64,000 nt of DNA from Streptomyces zagrosensis (GTDB lineage: Bacteria; Actinomycetota; Actinomycetes; Streptomycetales; Streptomycetaceae), in NCBI RefSeq assembly GCF_014203645.1, contig NZ_JACHJL010000027.1, positions 33,773 through 97,772 of the forward strand. The letters are read 5' to 3'. How positions within the stretch are numbered: position 1 is the first letter of the stretch; the number at the start of each line of letters is the position of its first letter. Both the position numbers and the translations under genes were made by a program. Shown one piece after another: positions 26,468-35,575 of this stretch. The notes under the pieces were generated by a model. It worked only from the letters and a program-made list of their open reading frames with translations, was not told the origin of the DNA and made no database searches.

Positions 26468-27050
26468 AGCGGTTCCCTTCGGCAGCGTTACGGTCGGACG
26501 CATCCGCCCGCCGCATCACCTGCCCTACGGGCGTGTGCCGGGGGCAGGCGACGGCAGAAATCGGCCGCCGCACGGTGCGGCGAACTGCGTCGGATGCCAC
26601 TACTTCGAGTTCACACAACCGTCGCTCTGCTCCTACGGGGGCTGCGCCAGTCCGGCTGCGCAGCAGGTGAGCGCCCTTTTCCGAGGACGATGTCCGACCG
26701 GTCGGCCCGGTTTGTGCCGGCGCGCTCGGTCCGCTGCGATGTCCAGCACTGCGCGAACACACCACCGGTCGATACGAGCGCGCCGCCGGTCGATACGAGC
26801 GCGCCAAAGGGGGCGTGCTCGCTCCGTACGCCTGCCTCATGCATCTTCTCCACGAACATGGCGCGCACCCTCCGCGTGAGACGGCCGCTTGCGCGGTCGG
26901 ACGCAACGACGGGTAGCCGATGTTCTCTACGGCCAAACCTCAACGGGAGTTATGCACTCACTTTTCCCACAGCGGTTCTCAGCGGCCACTCGTACGCCAC
27001 CAGCTTCACCCGATGCCCTGCGCACATCGGTGAGCTTCGCCCTGCGGCCC
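26468..27050. promoter_or_regulatory. Upstream region of the crt operon with dyad and 21-bp repeat
   Basis: No convincing gene is seen in these 583 nt. They lie upstream of crtE and downstream of the glycosyltransferase gene, so the crt promoter should be here. A palindrome cgccgcacggtgcggcg sits at 26566-26582, about 100 nt before crtE. A 20-nt sequence, ccggtcgatacgagcgcgcc, occurs twice at 26765 and 26786 (period 21). No LitR or LitS regulator is visible nearby. Confidence 0.4.
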
Positions 27051-28328
27051 CTAGCCAGCCCACCGTCCGGACAGGAAGGTGAGAGCGAAGACGGTGGTCA
27101 AGGGCGCCGCGAGACACAGATAGACGGTCTTGAACCGAGGCGCGCGCAGGCTCCAGGCAGCCAAAGCTATCCATAGGGGCCACCACAGGAGGGTGGCGCG
27201 GGGGATGGACATGTACCAGTAGGACGTGCCCAGAGCCCAAAGGTTGAGGCCGATGTACGTGGCCTCGGCCCAGCGGCGTCGCCGTATCAGCAGGCCGAGC
27301 AGCACAAGCCCGACGAGCATGGCCACCAGCTCAGCTTGGAACATGAAGGCGTAACCGGTGGTCTGGGCATGGGCGAAGGCCGCATGCCAGGTGTTGGTCC
27401 AGGCCTCCCAGGGGCTATGGAAGTTGCGGTACCAACCGCGTTCTTGCGCATGCTTCCACGCCATCCAGTCGCCGGTGTGCGCGTGTAGGTACCAGGTGTA
27501 CAGACCCAGGGGCACGGCGGGCAGCGCCAGCCAGGGCAGCGGGCGCCAGTTGCGATGGGCGCGGGCCGACAGCACGAACTGCACGGCGATGGCGGCGGCG
27601 AGGAAAAGGCCGCTCACGCGCACGGCCGTGGCAAGGGCGGTCAGGAGTGCGGCGCACGGCCAGTGCTGCCGCTGGGCAAGGAGCCAGGCCGGTAGGGCGA
27701 GCGCGAGGAAGAGGGCCTCGCTGTAGCCGGCGGCCAAGAAGATCGCGCACGGGGAGAGCAGCAGGAACAGGACCGCACGGTGGCCGGCCTCCGCGTGGGG
27801 TAGGTACAGCCGGGCGATTCTCGCCAGCGCCAGGACGGCGACGGCGCCGGCGACGAAGGAGATCAGCAGCCCGGCCGCGGTCCAACTCGGGACGACGGTG
27901 TGCACGGCACGCAGCAGGAGCGGGAAGCCGGGGAAGAACGCTTCTCGGCTGTCCCCACCGCTGTGCCCGGGCGCCGCCTGTTCGGGAAAGTAGCCATCGC
28001 GCGCGATGTGCAGGAAATGGCTCCAGTCCCACCGCTCGAAAGGGACGAGGACGGAGCCGGCAGCACGAGCCTTGGAGTCAGCAGGAAACAGCCACCGGGC
28101 ACAGTAGGCGGTGGCCCCTATGCCTATGCGAGTCAGCAGATACAGCCACAGCACCTCGCGATCGGCGGCACTGAGCCGGTACGGCAAGGAACCACGCGAG
28201 AGCGCGCCCGAGCCGTGCGAACGCGGCCCACTCGCTGCACCGCGCCGGGAGCTGAGCTGTTCGCGCGGCGCGGAAGGGGGCGCGGATACGGATGCTGCTT
28301 CACGCGAACCAGCAATCAAAAAGGGCAT
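27051..28328 (-). CDS. PIG-V-like integral membrane mannosyltransferase
   Basis: The 425-residue protein has a ~45-residue Ser/Pro/Arg-rich cytoplasmic start, then about nine to eleven membrane segments. The loop FERWDWSHFLHIARDGY with AFFPGFPLLLRA resembles PIG-V/GT-C enzymes, which use polyprenyl-phosphate sugars on the outer face of the membrane. Other landmarks are YSEALFLALALPAWLL and SPWEAWTNTWHAAF. The acceptor is unknown. It stands 75 nt from the ECF-linked gene and is transcribed in the same direction. Confidence 0.72.
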   Translation of the reverse strand: MPFLIAGSREAASVSAPPSAPREQLSSRRGAASGPRSHGSGALSRGSLPYRLSAADREVLWLYLLTRIGIGATAYCARWLFPADSKARAAGSVLVPFERWDWSHFLHIARDGYFPEQAAPGHSGGDSREAFFPGFPLLLRAVHTVVPSWTAAGLLISFVAGAVAVLALARIARLYLPHAEAGHRAVLFLLLSPCAIFLAAGYSEALFLALALPAWLLAQRQHWPCAALLTALATAVRVSGLFLAAAIAVQFVLSARAHRNWRPLPWLALPAVPLGLYTWYLHAHTGDWMAWKHAQERGWYRNFHSPWEAWTNTWHAAFAHAQTTGYAFMFQAELVAMLVGLVLLGLLIRRRRWAEATYIGLNLWALGTSYWYMSIPRATLLWWPLWIALAAWSLRAPRFKTVYLCLAAPLTTVFALTFLSGRWAG

Positions 28329-28402
28329 ACGGAGCTCGCTCGGGTGTGTGTAGGCGTACGGAAGTGCCCAGTGGCGCTCGCCGGGTGACGAGATGAGAGG
28401 GA

Positions 28403-28924
28403 TCAGCGCGTGGCGGCGCTGCCCCCGTCCGTCGGAGGCTGCGTCGAGGTGGTGGACGTGGAGCTCGCACCGGTTGTGCTGCCCGACAGGGGTTTACCGG
28501 TGGCGTCTTCGCCCGTGCTCCGACCGGACGACGTGCCGCCCGGTGGCGAGGTCGTCGGACCCGCGCCCATCGTCTGCGTCGCCTGCGTCGTCATGGAGGT
28601 CGTAGGGGGACGCGTTGCGCCACGTGGGGTGGGCGAGTGGCTCGACGGCACGTTCGTCGAGGGCACCGTCGGCGCCGAATTTGTGGGTGCGGGGCTGTCG
28701 GCCGGGACGGCCGGCGGCGGATTGCCTGGCAACAGCGTCGCCGCGGCTACCCCGCCGCAGCCCAGGACCAGGCACACCCCCGCGGCAAGCCCGGCGATGC
28801 GCAGCCGCTGCATCCGCCGGCCTCGTTGGGCGATGCGGGTGACCGGCGCAGTACGCGCACGTGACCGCCCGAAAGCGGCTGCTTGCTGGAACTCGTACCG
28901 CAGCGGGTCGTCAGGCTCAGGCAC
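28403..28924 (-). CDS. Single-pass membrane protein with Ser/Thr/Pro-rich extracytoplasmic tail
   Basis: A 173-residue product with a basic cytoplasmic N-terminus (RIAQRGRRMQRLRI), one membrane span (AGLAAGVCLVLGCGGVAAATLL) and a ~110-residue tail of Ser, Thr, Pro and Gly. Its GTG start overlaps the sigma-factor gene by 8 nt. The arrangement resembles ECF sigma/anti-sigma pairs, but no zinc anti-sigma motif (HxxxCxxC) is present. The tail could be O-mannosylated, in line with the neighbouring GT-C gene; that is inference. Confidence 0.65.
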   Translation of the reverse strand: MPEPDDPLRYEFQQAAAFGRSRARTAPVTRIAQRGRRMQRLRIAGLAAGVCLVLGCGGVAAATLLPGNPPPAVPADSPAPTNSAPTVPSTNVPSSHSPTPRGATRPPTTSMTTQATQTMGAGPTTSPPGGTSSGRSTGEDATGKPLSGSTTGASSTSTTSTQPPTDGGSAATR

Positions 28925-29444
28925 CAGGGGCCTCCTTCATGCACGGGTCCTGTAGATGGTGAGCGAGTGCGTTCCGACCGCGGACCAGGTGGGTTTTGAC
29001 GGTGCTCGCGGACACCTCGGTCTCATCGGCGATCTGCTCGACGGTGAGGTCGCACAGGTAGTGCAACGTCATGGTGCGGCGCTGCTGAGCCGACAACTCG
29101 CGCAACGCATCGACCAGCACCAGCTGCTCCGGGCTTGGCCCCTCGACGTGGGATGGCGGGGCACCGCGCTGCCGCCAGGCATCGGCCGTACGCCGCCGAA
29201 AACGCCATCGGCTCACCGCCAGCCGCCAGGCGACCGTACGAATCCACGCCTCGGGCTGGCCGTTGAGATCGAGCTGCCGTCGCCGGGCCCACCCCTTGAT
29301 GAACGCTTCCTGCACGACGTCCTCCGCCTCGTGGAGGTCGCCGAGCATCACGTACAACTGCCCCGTGAGACGTGCGACCGCCTGGGCGTAGAACTCTTCA
29401 AACTCCTCGACGGTCAACAGCCACTCCCGGATCTCTCGCTTCAC
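28917..29444 (-). CDS. SigE-family ECF RNA polymerase sigma factor
   Basis: The protein has sigma region 2 (FEEFYAQAVARLTG, LHEAEDVVQEAFIKGW) and region 4 with a helix-turn-helix (LTVEQIADETEVSASTVKTHLVRGRNAL). The start is placed at the GTG of VKREIREWLL (175 residues); an ATG at 29534 would add 30 residues unlike sigma factors. It is transcribed with the membrane protein that overlaps its 3' end. Confidence 0.88.
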   Translation of the reverse strand: MKREIREWLLTVEEFEEFYAQAVARLTGQLYVMLGDLHEAEDVVQEAFIKGWARRRQLDLNGQPEAWIRTVAWRLAVSRWRFRRRTADAWRQRGAPPSHVEGPSPEQLVLVDALRELSAQQRRTMTLHYLCDLTVEQIADETEVSASTVKTHLVRGRNALAHHLQDPCMKEAPGA

Positions 29445-29909
29445 CGGGCATACGCCCGCCACAGGGCATCCGGTTGACACCGAGGACGAAGGAACAAAGT
29501 GACCGTCGTCACGAAACCAGAGCAGCCCCAGCATGCCTGCCCCCAGCAGGCCGCGGGTGGCACCGTGAGCTATGCCTCACCTGCTGCGCGGTACTGGGCT
29601 GAACTGCTCCTGGGCGCGGGCCGGCATGGGGCCAGCTCACCGTGTCCGTTCCCGCAGTCACTCGCACGTAGCCATCCACGCTCCCCGTCCCTGTCCGCCG
29701 GCCACCCAGGCCGGCCGCCACGGCCGAGGCTGCGCAGCGCCGGGATGGTTCCGCCGACCCTGCCATGACCTGCGACAACTTCGACCGACGAGAGCCTGGG
29801 AGGCGGCTACCGCAGCGCCGCGCGACTCTTGACCAGGCTCGTGACGTATGGAGATAGTGTGTCGATCGGAGGCGACTTGTTCACGTCTCCCTGGGCAAGT
29901 GGAGATCGA
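29445..29909. promoter_or_regulatory. Divergent intergenic region
   Basis: No gene is supported in these 465 nt between the sigma factor (minus) and the secreted protein (plus). A small dyad gtgac-cgtc-gtcac lies at 29499-29512, upstream of the sigma gene, and could be a regulator site. Confidence 0.3.
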
Positions 29910-30287
29910 GTGAAGGTAGTTGTCGGCTCACGCGGCGTCATGGCCGTACTCGCGGCCGTAGTTGTGCTCTTCGGCGGGATGACCGTCACAGCGCAGGCGG
30001 AACCTACCGATCCTTCGGTGCCCGCGGCGGACTGTTCGTACCCCTCCTTCTGCTTCATCAAGGACGGTGAAGTCGTCGATGAGTACCACGACGTGACCCC
30101 CTGGCAGTACCTGCCCCAGCAGCTACAAGCTCCCCTCCAGGTCATCAACGCCCGTCACGAATCGGTGTGGATCGGCGACACCAGGGGCGGTGCCCGGTGC
30201 ATCGAGCCCGGGGCGATCGTCGATCTGTGGCTGGTCACGATCGACACCGTACGGGTCGATGACTCGGTGGAGTGCCGTCTCACCTGA
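29910..30287 (+). CDS. Small secreted protein, possibly peptidase inhibitor I36-like
   Basis: The GTG at 29910 follows ggagatcga and gives a 125-residue protein with a Sec signal (VMAVLAAVVVLFGGMTVTAQA). The mature part starts with DCSYPSFCFIKDGEVVDEYHD and has four Cys, likely two disulfides. The CxxxxFCF pattern recalls I36 (SMPI-like) inhibitors, but the match is loose. Confidence 0.6.
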   Translation: MKVVVGSRGVMAVLAAVVVLFGGMTVTAQAEPTDPSVPAADCSYPSFCFIKDGEVVDEYHDVTPWQYLPQQLQAPLQVINARHESVWIGDTRGGARCIEPGAIVDLWLVTIDTVRVDDSVECRLT

Positions 30288-30300
30288 GCCCTGCCGGCTC

Positions 30301-30317
30301 GCCACCGCGGCGGTGGC
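30301..30317. terminator. Compact palindrome between convergent genes
   Basis: gccaccgcggcggtggc is an 8-bp inverted repeat with a one-base centre, in the 50-nt gap between the secreted-protein gene and the minus-strand MFS gene. It is positioned to act as a bidirectional terminator. Confidence 0.45.
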
Positions 30318-30337
30318 TGACCACGCGCGAGCTTGGG

Positions 30338-31684
30338 TCAGCTCCGCCGCGGCATCGTGTGGGCGCCGGCGGCGCACAAGGTGACCAGCGCCAGCATCGC
30401 GAGCGTGCCACCACACCACAGGACACTGGAAACGGCGATGCCATCCGCGGCGCGACCGCCGAGCAGCGCGCCAAGCGAGATGGAGGCGTTGAAGACCGAG
30501 ATGAACAACGCTGAGGCAACCTCGCCCGCTTCCGGCGCCGCCCGAAGCACCCATGCCTGGGCACTGACCGACACACCGCCGTAGGCCAAGCCCCACACGG
30601 CGAGGAGTACGCCGGCACCCACGGTCGTGGTCCCGACGAGTGGTATCAGCAGCACTGACCCGGCGAGCAGGGCGACGAGCACCATGAGCGTGCCGCGCGG
30701 ATCGTCATAGGCCCGGGACCCGGCCGCGAAGTTGCCGACGATGCCCGCGGCGCCGTAAATGAGCAACAGGGTGCTGATCAACCCGGTGGGGACCTCCGAG
30801 ACCTCTTCCAGCACCGGTCGTAGATAGGTGTAGGCCGCGAAGTGGCCGGTGACCAGCAGAGCGGTAATGATCAAGCCGGTCCGTAGCCGCACGTTACGCA
30901 GCAGGCCGGGGAGTTCCGTGAGCCGGACCGTCTGGGTGGCGGGAAGGCGTGGCAGGGAGATCACCATGGTCGCGAGCACCGCGAGTGTCAACAGGCCCAT
31001 GACGACGAAGGGCAGGCGCCAGGTGCTCAGATCACCGATGAAGGTGCCGGCCGGGACGCCGAGGACGAAGCCCACGGCGATGCCGCCGAAAATGATGGAC
31101 GTGGCGGTGGCCACAGACCGTTCCGGTACCAGTCGTACCGCGATCCCTACCGCTATCGGCCAGATGCCGCCAATGGTCAACCCGATCAGTAGCCGCGCCA
31201 CCAGCAGGACGGCGAAGTTGGGCGCGATTGCGGTGACCAGGTTGGCGGCGGTCAGCAACGCCATCAAGGCGCACAGGACGATCTTGCGGTCATAGCGGCC
31301 TACGACCACGGTCAACACCGGGGCCGACAGCGCGGCAACGATGCCGGGCAGTGTCATCGCGAGGCCCGCCGTGCCGTCGGAGACGCCCAGCGCGGAACTC
31401 ATCGAGGTCAACAGCCCTACCGGCAGCATTTCGGTGGTGACCACAGAGAAGATGCCGATGGCCACGGCGCCAACCGCGAGCCAGTTCCGCAGGGGCGACC
31501 GGGCATTTTCCGCCGCGGCCTCCGCGCGCGCCGCGGCCTCCGCGCCCGCCGTGCCCGCCGCGGCCTCTGCGCCCTCCGTGGCGGAACCCGGTGGCGCGGG
31601 CGCGGCGAGGTGCTTCGCGGCAGCAGCGGACGACGAAGTCCCGGATGCGCCTGACGGGGCCGGGGTGCCGGCGGGATCGACCAT
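30338..31684 (-). CDS. MFS transporter, drug/arabinose-efflux type
   Basis: The 448-residue protein has an Ala-rich N-terminal cytoplasmic tail of ~60 residues, then 12 predicted spans beginning NWLAVGAVAIGIFSVVTTEM. VTTEMLPVGLL and GRYDRKIVLCALM are typical of DHA1-type exporters such as AraJ/CmlA relatives. The start at 31684 (MVDPAGTPAPSG) was chosen over 31855 because the upstream residues do not look like transporter sequence. It is divergent from a LysR regulator, its probable controller. Confidence 0.82.
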   Translation of the reverse strand: MVDPAGTPAPSGASGTSSSAAAAKHLAAPAPPGSATEGAEAAAGTAGAEAAARAEAAAENARSPLRNWLAVGAVAIGIFSVVTTEMLPVGLLTSMSSALGVSDGTAGLAMTLPGIVAALSAPVLTVVVGRYDRKIVLCALMALLTAANLVTAIAPNFAVLLVARLLIGLTIGGIWPIAVGIAVRLVPERSVATATSIIFGGIAVGFVLGVPAGTFIGDLSTWRLPFVVMGLLTLAVLATMVISLPRLPATQTVRLTELPGLLRNVRLRTGLIITALLVTGHFAAYTYLRPVLEEVSEVPTGLISTLLLIYGAAGIVGNFAAGSRAYDDPRGTLMVLVALLAGSVLLIPLVGTTTVGAGVLLAVWGLAYGGVSVSAQAWVLRAAPEAGEVASALFISVFNASISLGALLGGRAADGIAVSSVLWCGGTLAMLALVTLCAAGAHTMPRRS

Positions 31685-32218
31685 GGGAACAGGCTTGCGC
31701 CGTTCCGGTACTGGGAACAATGCCCAAGCCCTCATCCTTCGATCAGCCACGCTTATCGATGGAGGCTGACGGCCGATGGGGTGGCCGAAGACGATGCAGT
31801 TCCACAGCTTCGTCAGGGCCGTGGCGCACTCGCGGTGGTAGGGCAACGCCGACACGTACCGAACGACGCACCATCGCGCGGGAAAGACCCGGACGGGTCA
31901 GGCGATGGCGAAGCGCGGCGCTGGCGTGCCCTGTTGGGGTGCGGGTGCGGGTGTGCGGGTGTGCGGGTGTGCGTGGCGAGTCGTGCGGCAGATGGGGTGA
32001 ACGGTGCACAAGGTGACGGGCTACGTGCAAGGTGACCGGTGGCGCGCAGCGGACGCACGTGGCGGTGCGTGGTGCGTGCGTCCTGCGTGGGCCGGCGCGG
32101 GCAGGGCACGGACGTGAGCGGTGACGGACACCGCGACGTGACGGAAGGGGCGAATGTGTCGGGCAGAGAGCACACGGCGGGCGGGGCAGGCGGGGCCGGC
32201 ACATCGGGCGCGGTGGAC
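31685..32218. promoter_or_regulatory. Divergent MFS/LysR region with G-rich repeat
   Basis: These 534 nt separate the MFS and LysR genes and should hold both promoters. A G-rich tandem repeat built on gggtgtgc lies at about 31938-31975. No other structure or gene is clear; part of the region could encode an N-terminal extension of the LysR protein if an earlier GTG is used. Confidence 0.4.
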
Positions 32219-33169
32219 ATGGACGCGATGCTTGGCGTACGCGGCGTGGAGACCAGGGAATTGGTGTGCTTCTTGGCCCTGAGCGAGGAACTGCACTTCG
32301 GCCGCGCCGCCAAGCGGCTGTACGTATCGCAGAGCCGGGTGAGCCAAATGCTGGTCTCACTGGAACGTCGCATCGGCGCCCAACTGTTGGAGCGCACCAG
32401 CCGCAGAGTGCGGCTGACTCCCATCGGAGAGCGCTTCCTGGCCGCACTGCGCCCCGCGTACACCGCGCTGTGGGAGGCGGTCGAGGACGCGTGCACGGCG
32501 GCGCGCGGGGTGGAGGGCGTGTTGCGGGTCGGGTTCCAGGGCATGGCCGATGAATGGATCATGGGGGCGATCGGCGCCTTCAAGAATCGCTACCCGGCGT
32601 GCGAGGTGGCGGCCGTGGAGATACCGCTGGCCGACCCGTTCGGGGCCGTTCAAGGGGGCGAAGTGGACGCCATGGTCGTAGGGCTGCCGGTGGAGGAACC
32701 CGACCTGGTGATCGGGACGGTCCTGTGGAAACAGCCCCAAATCCTCGCCGTCTCCATCGAGCATCCCCTCGCCAGCCGCCCCGCGGTCACCGCCGAGGAA
32801 CTGGCAGGCTGCTGCCTCATCGGGCTCACCGGACCGGCACCGCGCTACTGGCGGGAGACCATGGCGCCCTCCGCCACCCCCGCCGGACGCCCCATCCCGC
32901 GGGGCCCGTTGGTGTGCACCCTCCAGGAAGGGCTGACGGCGGTGGCAACGCAGCGCGGCACGATGCTGTTCGGCGCGCCCACCGCTACGTACCACAAGAG
33001 AGGCGACATCGCGTTCGTGCCCGTCGTCGGTCTGCCTGAGCCCACGCTGGTGCTGGTGTGGTCGCGGGCCAAGGAGACGGAACGGATACGGGCGTTGAAC
33101 CAGGCCATCGCCCACCAGACGGCGGGGGATGACGTAGACGTGGCCCCCCAGCCGGGAGCCCGCACCTGA
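32219..33169 (+). CDS. LysR-family transcriptional regulator
   Basis: The helix-turn-helix (RELVCFLALSEELHFGRAA, RLYVSQSRVSQMLVSLERRI) and the effector-binding half starting GVLRVGFQGMADEW are clear. The start is uncertain because the frame is open upstream; the ATG at 32219 (MDAMLGVRGVETREL) puts the HTH at the usual position and gives 316 residues. It probably controls the divergent MFS exporter and itself. Confidence 0.85.
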   Translation: MDAMLGVRGVETRELVCFLALSEELHFGRAAKRLYVSQSRVSQMLVSLERRIGAQLLERTSRRVRLTPIGERFLAALRPAYTALWEAVEDACTAARGVEGVLRVGFQGMADEWIMGAIGAFKNRYPACEVAAVEIPLADPFGAVQGGEVDAMVVGLPVEEPDLVIGTVLWKQPQILAVSIEHPLASRPAVTAEELAGCCLIGLTGPAPRYWRETMAPSATPAGRPIPRGPLVCTLQEGLTAVATQRGTMLFGAPTATYHKRGDIAFVPVVGLPEPTLVLVWSRAKETERIRALNQAIAHQTAGDDVDVAPQPGART

Positions 33170-33461
33170 CCATCCCCGGCCGCCGATGCCGGCTGTCGTG
33201 TGGCGTACCACCGCTGCCGAAGTCGCTAGCAGATCGGGGTGCGGATGCCGTACGACTCTCCCGGGTGCAGTAGCGGGTGTAGTAGGTGGCCAGGTGGACA
33301 GGTGACAGGTGGTCCGGCTCGACGGTCTGCGGACCTCGAGTCCGGCCTCGGCCTCGAACCGGTCCTCGCAGTGGTCTGGGTAGGGTCGTTTGGGCACGGT
33401 GGGAAGCGATGCGGCATCGTGAGCCCTGTGCCGGCACGACAGCCTCGTGGAAGGGTCTCGT

Positions 33462-34382
33462 ATGGCTTTGCGATTCGGTTTGGTGGGGACGGGCCCCTGG
33501 GCGCGCGACACGCACGGAGCCGGCCTGCGCGCCGGCGCCGGCGGCACGCTCGCCGGGGTGTGGGGGCGCGCGCCCGAGCGCGCAGCGGCGGTCGCCGGCG
33601 CACTGGACGTACCGGCCTACGAGAGCTACGACGCGCTCCTGGCCGACGTGGACGCCGTCGTGTTCTCCGTCCCGCCCACCGTCCAACCCGACCTGGCGGT
33701 GCGCGCCGCGCGGGCAGGGCGCCACCTGCTGTTGGAGAAGCCGATTGCGGTGGACCCCGCTCAGGCCGCGCAGGTCCGCGAGGCCGTCCGCGCCTCCGGG
33801 GTCGCCTCGCTGGTCTTCTTCACCTCCCGCTTCCGGCCTGAGCAGCGCGAGTGGATCGACGCGGCGGCGCGTACGGGCGGTTGGCACACGGCCTCCGCCG
33901 TCTGGCTCGCCGCGCTCTATGACCCGGCCGGGCCCTTCGCATCGGGAGACTGGCGGCAGACCGAGGGCGCCCTGTGGGACATCGGCCCGCACGCCTTGTC
34001 CGTCCTCGCCCCGCTGCTCGGACCGGTCGAGCGAGTGACGGCGCTGGCCGGGCGAGGCGACACGGTCCACCTGACGACCCAGCATGCCAACGGCGCGACC
34101 GGCACCGCCGCGCTGAGCCTGACCGTGCCGCCCGCCGCTCGACAGGTCCTCGCCACGGCCTACGGGGACAGCGGCGTACACAGCATGCCGCAAGGCTTCA
34201 CCCCCGCGTCCGTCGCATCGGCTGCCGCGATCGACACGCTCGCCGCCCTGGTCACGGACGGCCGCCGGGACCACCCCTGTGACGTGGACTTCGGCTACGA
34301 GGTCGTACGCGTCCTGGACGCCGCGCGGCGCTCGCTCGCGCAAAAACGCGCTGTCGAGGTCGCTGGGGTGGACAAGCCATGA
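33462..34382 (+). CDS. Gfo/Idh/MocA-family oxidoreductase
   Basis: The protein starts MALRFGLVGTGPWARDTHGAG (NAD(P)-binding motif), followed by DAVVFSVPPTVQPDLAVRA and LLLEKPIAVDPAQA with the catalytic EKP. The family oxidises or reduces sugar and polyol derivatives in the cytoplasm. ggaaggg upstream favours the ATG at 33462 (306 residues) over the GTG at 33447. It overlaps the next gene by ATGA. Confidence 0.87.
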   Translation: MALRFGLVGTGPWARDTHGAGLRAGAGGTLAGVWGRAPERAAAVAGALDVPAYESYDALLADVDAVVFSVPPTVQPDLAVRAARAGRHLLLEKPIAVDPAQAAQVREAVRASGVASLVFFTSRFRPEQREWIDAAARTGGWHTASAVWLAALYDPAGPFASGDWRQTEGALWDIGPHALSVLAPLLGPVERVTALAGRGDTVHLTTQHANGATGTAALSLTVPPAARQVLATAYGDSGVHSMPQGFTPASVASAAAIDTLAALVTDGRRDHPCDVDFGYEVVRVLDAARRSLAQKRAVEVAGVDKP

Positions 34383-35575
34383 GGCAGCCGGGGGCGGGCC
34401 GGGGCTCGGGTGAAGAGGCCATGAAGCCGGCACCTGAGACGCAGGCGGCGCGGCCGGGGTCGTCCCGGCCGGCGCGGCGGACGCTGGTCGGCGGACTCGC
34501 GGCGAGCGCCGCCGCGCTCGGCGGCGCCTGGCCGGCCCGGGCCGAAGGGAGCGGAAGCGGCGTGTCAGCAGGTGCATCGCCCGGCGCGTTCCCCCTGGCG
34601 CCACAGCAGGCCCCGCGCGGCGGCGGGGCCGACGTCTTGGCCGTCGTGCAAAAGAGTGGGCACGCCTTGGCGTTCCACGACACGGCCTCCGGCCGCCTCC
34701 TCGCCCGCGTCCCGCTGGAGCGTTATCCGCACGAGATGGTCGCCGACTCCCGCCGCCGATACGCCTACATCGGCCACTACGGCGTGCGCATGTCCGGGGA
34801 CCTGGGGCGAGGCGGCTGGGGCGTGTGGGTAGTAGATCTGCGTGCGCGGCGGCTCGTACGCACCTTGGGCACCGGCCCGTTCCGGCGAGTCCACGGCATG
34901 GCCACCGACCGACACGACCGCGTCTATGCGCGTGCCGAGACGGACGCCGTCCTCCTTGGCTACGACGAGCCGCGCACCGCCACGGCGCCCTCCCGCGTCG
35001 TGCCCACCGGCGGCGCCAAGACTCACCTGTGTGCCGTGGACCGGGACGGCGAACGGGCGTACGTCACGGGGCTCGACTCCCACACCGTCAGCCTCGTGCG
35101 GCCCCACGACCCCGTTGCCCTGCCCGTGACGGCCTCGCCCGGCCCGCGTCCGGAGGGCTGCTGCCTAGGGCCTGACGGACGCATTCTGTACGTCGGCGTT
35201 CGGGGCAGCGGAATGGTCGTCGCCATGGACGCCGACACACTGGCCGTGACCGGCAACTACGACACCGGGGGCGGCGACCCGCTGCGGATCTACGCCGCCG
35301 GGCCCGCGGCAACCGAGTTGTTGCTGGTCACCGACATCACCCAGCGCACCGTCACGCTGCTCGACACCACGCTGCGCCGGGTTGCGACGATCCCCCTCGC
35401 AGGGGTGCCCTCGGCCGTGTCCCTCCATCCGCACGCGCCGCTCGCCTACGTCAGCGAGCTGGACACCGGCCAGGTCACCGTGCTGGACCTGGAGCAACGC
35501 TGTGTCATCGGCGGCTTCGCGGTCGGTGGCGAACCCGACTCCTCGATCCTGCTGCCCGCGCCCGTGCGGTCCTGA
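34379..35575 (+). CDS. Secreted YncE-like beta-propeller protein
   Basis: A twin-arginine-like signal (RPARRTLVGGLAASAAALGG then ARAEG) leads a protein of repeated beta-propeller blades (VAVDRDGERAYVTGLDSHTVSLV, GPDGRILYVGVRGSGMVVAM, HAPLAYVSELDTGQVTVLDL). Function is unknown; such proteins often bind ligands outside the cell. The ATG at 34379 overlaps the oxidoreductase stop; an ATG at 34421 is an alternative. Coupling suggests a joint role with the oxidoreductase. Confidence 0.75.
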   Translation: MRQPGAGRGSGEEAMKPAPETQAARPGSSRPARRTLVGGLAASAAALGGAWPARAEGSGSGVSAGASPGAFPLAPQQAPRGGGADVLAVVQKSGHALAFHDTASGRLLARVPLERYPHEMVADSRRRYAYIGHYGVRMSGDLGRGGWGVWVVDLRARRLVRTLGTGPFRRVHGMATDRHDRVYARAETDAVLLGYDEPRTATAPSRVVPTGGAKTHLCAVDRDGERAYVTGLDSHTVSLVRPHDPVALPVTASPGPRPEGCCLGPDGRILYVGVRGSGMVVAMDADTLAVTGNYDTGGGDPLRIYAAGPAATELLLVTDITQRTVTLLDTTLRRVATIPLAGVPSAVSLHPHAPLAYVSELDTGQVTVLDLEQRCVIGGFAVGGEPDSSILLPAPVRS

